A program made the translations under genes and the position numbers. Shown here piece by piece: positions 58,680 through 64,000 of a stretch of 64,000 bases of DNA. This DNA comes from Lepeophtheirus salmonis (lineage: Eukaryota; Arthropoda; Copepoda; Siphonostomatoida; Caligidae): contig NC_052137.2 in the NCBI RefSeq assembly GCF_016086655.4, positions 36,662,007-36,726,006 of the forward strand, read 5' to 3'. How positions within the stretch are numbered: the first letter of the stretch is position 1; every line of letters starts with the position of its first letter. The notes under the pieces are model-generated. The model made no database searches. It saw only the letters and a list, made by a program, of their open reading frames with translations, and was not told the origin of the DNA.

Positions 58680-59400
58680 CCTAGTATTAGAATAATTTAT
58701 GTGTGATGTACGCCCCGCTTAGAAAGACAATAAAAAAAGTACATTTATTTCAAAGGCGGAGACAATTTCTTTTTTATAAATAAAAGTTGTTTAGAATTTG
58801 AAGTTACGTACGTGAGGCTATGTTTAATTCTGATCAGAGTAGATTCCTGGGCTCTGGAGAGCAAGTTTGATTTTTCGCAAATAAGTTGAATTTTTTCATA
58901 AAAAAAGATTGATTCCCCGTGTTTTAAAGCTATTTTTAAGGTACTGGTTGTTGATTCAAAGACACACCCAAAAATAATTAAAATAAAATATTTATATTTT
59001 GTACAAACAGAAAAAGGGAGAACGTATATTAAACATAAATTAAAAAAAGGGAATTAGTAAGAGGATGGATAAGTTAATCTTAGTAGATTTGTATCTTCAA
59101 TCTTCATTATGGTTGAAGAAGGACAAATGGCAAGTTAGCAATAATAATGACAATAAATAAATCACATGTAAAACATTTGAAAAAATTGCTTTATATTCAC
59201 CAAAATCCGTATTTTTACATGGTTAATGTAAACCAAAAATGTTGTATACAAGGAAGTTTCACAATAGAAATTTACCTATTATATGATTATAGTTTTTAAG
59301 AAATTGTTTTAGTTTAGAATTTTAACATTAATAAGTAAAAATTTATTTTTTCATTGGCTATCTTTAAGATTTTTATGTTTTTTGTAGTATATTATTATTA
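58680..59400 (+). pseudogene. Helitron helicase tail relic, copy 2
   Basis: This is the inverted counterpart of 8000-8760. CCTGGGCTCTGGAGAGCAAG, CTTCAATCTTCATTATGGTT and GTATACAAGGAAGTTTCACA align in reverse with that copy. The coding part reads LQSSLWLKKDKWQVSN, a stop, and TFEKIALYSPKSVFLHG. The TTINKSQ motif is destroyed here (NNNDNK, stop), so this copy is more decayed than copy 1. Confidence 0.65.
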
Positions 59401-60334
59401 AGTTAAGTTGTAAAATGTTTCTATAATTATTAATTGGCAATCTACTAAGGATATAACATATAAATATTAGGATTAAAATATGACTAACCTTTTGAATGTC
59501 ACAATTCTTCATTAATTAGCTGTGTAATGCAAGCATGGAACTTAAGAGGGAGGGGGACTCATCATCCTTTTTCTGCCTTTTTTTTTTAAATCCAGAGGCA
59601 ATGATAAAAAAATTGTGAATATTAAATATTATATGAACATACATATATTTTTTCTTTCAGTGAAAAATTCATTATTAAAAGCTCGTTAAGATAGTTAAGT
59701 TGTAAGTCATGATATTGTAGCTTTAGGGATATGTTAGAAAAAAAAAAAATCTTATCACTATTTCTTCCCAAAAGAAATATAAACATGTTTTAGTAGTGGA
59801 GAAAAAGACGAAGTAGGAGAAATGAAGAGAAAAAAAGTCTTTCAATATGAAATAAATATTATGTAAGAACCTTTAAGAGTTTTTTTAGGGGTTAGTATGT
59901 ACATACATAAATATAGCAAATTTCAACTTAAAAGAAGATGCCCTCAAACAAGATTTACACTTTAACAAATCCCCATAACTAATGACCTGACTCTCTAAAT
60001 AAAATCTCCTCTAAATATGTTAATTTCCCAAATTTGGACAGGGTAAAACGCAAGGACTCAAAGGAAAAAGTGGGCCATAGATAAATATCAATGGCCCTAG
60101 TGTTGTGTACGATCATGTCAACTGTTGTATGCCCTTCGGTATGATAAAATTTTAATTTTATATCCTTTGAAAATGAAGGATAAAAAGTTTATAGATTATT
60201 ATAGCATAAATCCCTCGACAACAGCTAACACCATCTCAAATCGATGACAACCTTTCTTATAAAACTTTATCACTTTATAAGGACAGTTTGATGTACAAGA
60301 ATAGCCTCTAGGCCACCTTTTATTCGGTCAAAAC
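59401..60334. other. AT-rich stretch, no gene
   Basis: No supported feature. Confidence 0.4.
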
Positions 60335-60940
60335 CAGACATGATCTTAAATTTTAAACAAGAAAAGAAAGTCGAGTTTCAAAACATAATTCACATAATTG
60401 ACCTTCCGAATCGCAGAATAATCGAAAAATTTGAAGGGGTAGCAACTTGCTGGGATGTTCCGTCGTCTGGTAGGTCACGTACAACTTGCAACGTAGAAAA
60501 TACTGCGGACGTAGCCGAGAGTGTAGTGCGAACGTTATCGTGCCATGGTAACATACTTTTTGGTATCTCAAATTGAAGCACATGGTCTCCCCGATATTTG
60601 GTTACAACAAGACGGTACCACTTGCCACACAGTGCACAACAATGGACTTATTGGGACATCATTTTGGTGAGCGATTAATTTCACGTTTTGGCCCGGTGAA
60701 TTGACCACCAAGATCGTGTGATATCAGACCTTTGGACTTTTTTCTTTGGGGGTACGTAAAAGCAAAAGGCAATGTGGATAAACCAACGACGATTGAAGCA
60801 TTGGAAGCAAATATTGAGCGAGTTATTCGTGAGATTCCGGTCACAATGCTCGAACGCGTCATCGAAAATTGGCACGAAAGAATGGACCATTTAAAGGCCA
60901 GTTGCGGCCAACATATGAAGGGGATTATTTTCTAGAAATA
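60335..60940 (+). pseudogene. internally deleted mariner/IS630-type transposase
   Basis: N-terminal part (60340-60576): DLPNRRIIEKFEGVATCWDV then PSSGRSRTTCNVENTADVAE, an HTH plus GRPRT-type linker. It jumps directly to FLVSQIEAHGLPDIWLQQDG and TTCHT (second catalytic block, about 60560-60625). After a frameshift it gives HHFGERLISRFGPVN, a stop, PPRSCDIRPLDFFLWGYVKA. The tail frame 60732-60935 reads KPTTIEALEANIERVIREIP then VTMLERVIENWHERMDHL. The segment with the first aspartate is missing; the second and third survive. Copy preservation in the tail is high, so the element is fairly recent. A candidate right terminus lies at 61020-61047. Confidence 0.8.
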
Positions 60941-61019
60941 ATTGTAAAGGATTATTTTTCCGGTTCATAATAAAGTTTTTACCATAATTTAATATTTTAT
61001 GTGTTTTATTTATACAATC

Positions 61020-61047
61020 CAAAAACCGCTTGTTTTGAATTACCCTT
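61020..61047 (-). repeat. candidate terminal repeat of the preceding element
   Basis: In reverse it reads GGGTAATTCAAAACAAGCGG, the style of ends I associate with this transposase group. I did not find the left partner. Confidence 0.4.
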
Positions 61048-62065
61048 TAGATATGGTACAAAATGCCGATTTACGATGCGAAAAAAACTTGCAAGAGGTG
61101 TGCAAGGAAGTCTAGAAGTGTATTGGGGATCCTCCTAGAAATGCTCGATTTTCATTACTTACATGGGGAAAATCAATTTAATTAATTTTTCGCTCAGTCT
61201 AATTTTTTTTCAATAGGATGATTCGTTTAATCGCACCACTTGCTAGAAAATAAACTATTTTAAAATAGCCTTTAAAATTATAGATTAAACAAAAGGTATA
61301 ATGGACGTTTAAAATTTTTTTTTCTAGTATTTTCTTAAGTTTGTAATGAATTTGTTAATGCATAGTGCATAAATTTTGACCCGACATAAGCACCTTCAAT
61401 CTTTATTACTGCACAATATGAAAGTACTTTGTCTTACTGTTTTTTTGTTTTTTTTGTAATTGCAGTTATTTAAAAGTAACATCCTAATATTTTCAGTCGT
61501 ATAAAATCCTATTGAATTCTACTTGATTCTAGTATTGTGCATGTGTCAAAAAGTTACACAGACCCTAGCAGCAGTATATCCTTATTTAAAAAGTCTTAGA
61601 GGTGTCTTATTTAGATATAGCATAACATTTAATTCAATTAGTTTTTATATAATTAGCCATTATTTCTCATAATGGTGATGTGTAGTGTAATACATTGTAA
61701 AAATCAATCATCCCCGGATATGAAGTATTTGGACTTCTTGTCCATAAAAATTTAAGCTTTGAAAAAATCATTAATAGAAGGAAGTTGTAGATCACTACCA
61801 TCAAACTTGCGAATTGGGCTCCTATCTGCTTGATAATTAATCATTTCATTTAATTATGATTAACCATTTAAATTTATTATTTCCCAGTTATGTTATTTAT
61901 GTTGATTGTATTAAATGTGTAAGTTGAAAGAGTTCGCCCAAGTATTTATTATTTATAAAATAAATTCTGTTCTTCTATAACTTTGAATAGATTCTCAAAT
62001 ATAGATTTTTAAGCAAACTCTTACGTAAATCTTATAAACTGAAAAATTAGACACTATTTTATTAA
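61048..62065. other. AT-rich stretch, one weak THAP-like start
   Basis: Apart from 61672-61755 nothing is supported. Confidence 0.4.
61672..61755 (+). pseudogene. possible THAP-domain start fragment
   Basis: ATG at 61672 opens MVMCSVIHCKNQSSPDMKYL then DFLSIKI and a stop. MxxCSVxxCKNxxS is how many THAP domains begin (C-x4-C). The remainder of the finger (LRxxW, CxxH) is not visible downstream. Weak call. Confidence 0.25.
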
Positions 62066-62176
62066 AAAAATAATAATTTGAAGTCATGAAAGAACAACAA
62101 ACATCTGCTGGTAGTAATTGGACCGACTGATGACTGTTGTTTTTTCTTGATTCATGACCCGTAATTATTATTTTGT
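62066..62176. repeat. hairpin with about 40-bp imperfect arms
   Basis: The left arm AAAATAATAATTTGAAGTCA followed by TGAAAGAACAACAA pairs with the right arm, whose reverse reads AAAATAATAATTACGGGTCA followed by TGAATCAAGAAAAAACAACA. The loop of about 25-30 bp lies around 62102-62130. It could be a tiny fold-back element; no flanking duplication was established. Confidence 0.55.
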
Positions 62177-62914
62177 TAAATATTTGATTTTTCCTTTTTT
62201 GAATTTCCCGCCATAAAGAAGAGGCCGGAGTTTTTAATTATACATTTATGATTTATTGATCTTAATTATAATAATAAATATATAATTTAAGATACAATTG
62301 TCAGTTATTGTCAGAGGTAGGAGCATGGACTCGAGACTTAACTTAAACTCCATAGTTTAATTTAAAACATACATATATTTACATTAATTATATATGAAAA
62401 AATAACTCAGAATAAACAACATAATCATTGAAATAGTATAAACAAATTATTGCGTTAACATAACTCAATATTATAAAAATCTTATCTAATTAAGCTCAGT
62501 CCGTTTTCTGGACTTCGAATTGTTTAGATGACCACTTTCATTTTAAGTTTTTTTTTTAAACATACCAATAGGTCATATTTTCTGCAGGCCAAGATATATA
62601 GTAACCATGCTTCGATATGGGAGGTGGCACCCCTAATTGAATGTTAGACATAGGGGAGTGAAGTATAGAATGAAGAAAGATAGATAATATTTATGTCTGT
62701 TGATCTTAAATGAAGTATCTAGATTCCCACATATGACCATAGATGAATATAATATAATAATGGATTAGGAACGGTGGTTGGTAGTAGCCACCTGAATATA
62801 TATTTTTGTCTACCGATGCTGTCATGATTATTCTTGAAGAGATAACATATATGTAAGTGTAAAGTAATTTTTAGACAAAAAGTATCACTGAGTATTTATT
62901 GCGGATTATTAAGT
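62177..62914. other. AT-rich stretch, no gene
   Basis: No supported feature. Confidence 0.4.
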
Positions 62915-63147
62915 GGATGTCCTTCTATACCATCAGTCCTTGGGAGCAGTCCTTAAGACTGTCGATTCTTTGGTTGTCAGTACGTACTAGAATTGATTAA
63001 ACAAAGAAGAAATAAAGTTGAGGGATGCCACCAGGGACTGGACTTTTTTAGTTTTTAGGATTCATATGCAAGACTGAACTGGAACGAGACCGAACTGGAC
63101 GGGATTACAGTCGTCTTTAGTCCTAAATAAGGAATGACACAACACTC
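62915..63147 (-). mobile_element. MITE-1 copy
   Basis: In reverse the right end begins AGTGTTGTGTCATTCCTTAT followed by TTAGGAC. Internally TAGAATTGATTAAACAAAG and AAATAAAGTTGAG match the 63.7-kb copy. The left end is degenerate (around 62925-62960). Confidence 0.6.
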
Positions 63148-63654
63148 CGTGCAAGTCATATTTCCCCCATATTACTAAGGGAATGAACAAATTCCATAGT
63201 TATACGGACATTTACTAAAAAAAAAAAATTATATCTCTTATAAATACTAACGAAGAAACTAGAAGGAAAATAAGAGTAAGATTAATTGAAGAACAGAGGG
63301 TTACATACAAATACAAACATATATATAATATGTACACATTAGTATTTTAAGTATTAGTTAACAGCATTTTTCTCTCTTTCTCTCTCTTTTCTTAAACATA
63401 TAATAATATATTTATGTATACATATATATTGTGTTCTTCTTCTATGCTTGTATAACACATTATGATCACAATGATGATAAAAGAATTTATAGATACATGG
63501 AATAATAACAAGAACCTCCCATGTCCTGAGGCTAAAGTAGTGTGGTTCCTTCCTTCTTTCTTACATATATGTATATTTATATTTAAGAAATAACGTGACA
63601 ATATCCCTTTACATATTATGTACAATGATCATATATGTACATGTGTATGCGGTT
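63148..63654. other. AT-rich stretch with CT microsatellite
   Basis: A pyrimidine run of TCTCTTTCTCTCTCTTTTCT lies at 63372-63391. No gene. Confidence 0.45.
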
Positions 63655-63860
63655 TGTGTTCGTCCTTATTTATTCGGTCATTTCCAGTCTCTGGACTGCT
63701 TCTTAGGACTGTCATTACTAGAACGGATTAAAACAAGAAGAAACAAAGTTGAGTGTGTAGGTTTTTTTGGATGCAATTTAATCTGGGCTATATCCTCATA
63801 TTTTTACTAAGATAAGTTATATTTGTGTGAGATTAGGTGTACTTTTATGCTGAGGGACGC
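63655..63860 (+). mobile_element. MITE-1 copy, right end unclear
   Basis: It starts TGTGTTCGTCCTTATTTATT then CGGTC, followed by GACTGCTTCTTAGGACTGTC and CTAGAACGGATTAAAACAAG, matching 62940-63020 and, in reverse, 7500-7690. The right terminus could not be placed. Confidence 0.5.
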
Positions 63861-64000
63861 AAATAGTTTGTTAGGGAGCTTCTAAAGCTTTTATTTGGTT
63901 ATTCATAATCATTGAATTGATTCAAAGTTCCCCTGTGACAATACCAATATCTTTGCTTCGGTACCAAATTAATATCGGTAGTTCCATACTTTTCAATACT
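63861..64000. other. window end, no gene
   Basis: Nothing recognised before the window is cut. Confidence 0.4.

Noticed and set aside
1..64000. CRISPR arrays, operons, bacterial promoters and terminators
   Set aside because: No evenly spaced direct repeats. Gene style, transposon families and the SINE indicate a eukaryotic chromosome.

Overview
This window is AT-rich eukaryotic DNA with no open reading frame longer than 128 codons and no host gene, tRNA gene or rRNA gene that I can support. It reads as a graveyard of DNA transposons. The transposase families resemble those I associate with caligid copepods (sea lice such as Lepeophtheirus or Caligus), for example the Tc1/mariner copy at 20.4-21.6 kb. 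The organism call is inference from remembered family resemblance, not from a search.

Layout. 0.35-1.1 kb: mariner relic. 2.45-3.85 kb: a deleted hAT element with an 8-bp target duplication that still carries a BED-finger start, followed by a THAP-domain relic. 4.4 kb: Tc1-like tail. 6.75-7.43 kb: long palindromic element, with a second copy at 34.9-35.5 kb. 7.5, 11.4, 13.1, 50.1, 62.9 and 63.7 kb: related short TA-flanked elements. 8.0-8.8 and 58.7-59.4 kb: two opposed Helitron helicase tails. 14.4, 26.9 and 41.7 kb: three copies of a tRNA-like SINE. 16.4-17.8 kb: composite fold-back element. 20.4-23.2 kb: cluster of three different Tc1/mariner relics, the first with clean inverted repeats and TA duplication. 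28.3-29.3 kb: mariner deletion derivative with both ends. 37.2-39.4 kb: a mariner relic interrupted by a 1.7-kb hAT-like insertion. 39.7-45.9 kb: fragments of reverse transcriptases, mariner and Tc1. 49.4-52.9 kb: nested structure (a terminal-repeat element holding a MITE that holds a Tc1-like copy, plus a vertebrate-like Tc1 fragment and a retrotransposon tail). 58.0-61.0 kb: two more internally deleted transposases.

Nothing here works as an operon or pathway. What the pieces share is structural: several independent families have kept both ends of the element while losing the catalytic core. That is the expected signature of non-autonomous derivatives mobilised by enzymes made elsewhere. The best candidates for undescribed biology are the modular fold-back element (16.6-17.6 kb), the palindromic element pair, the tRNA-like SINE and the nested insertions, which give a relative chronology.
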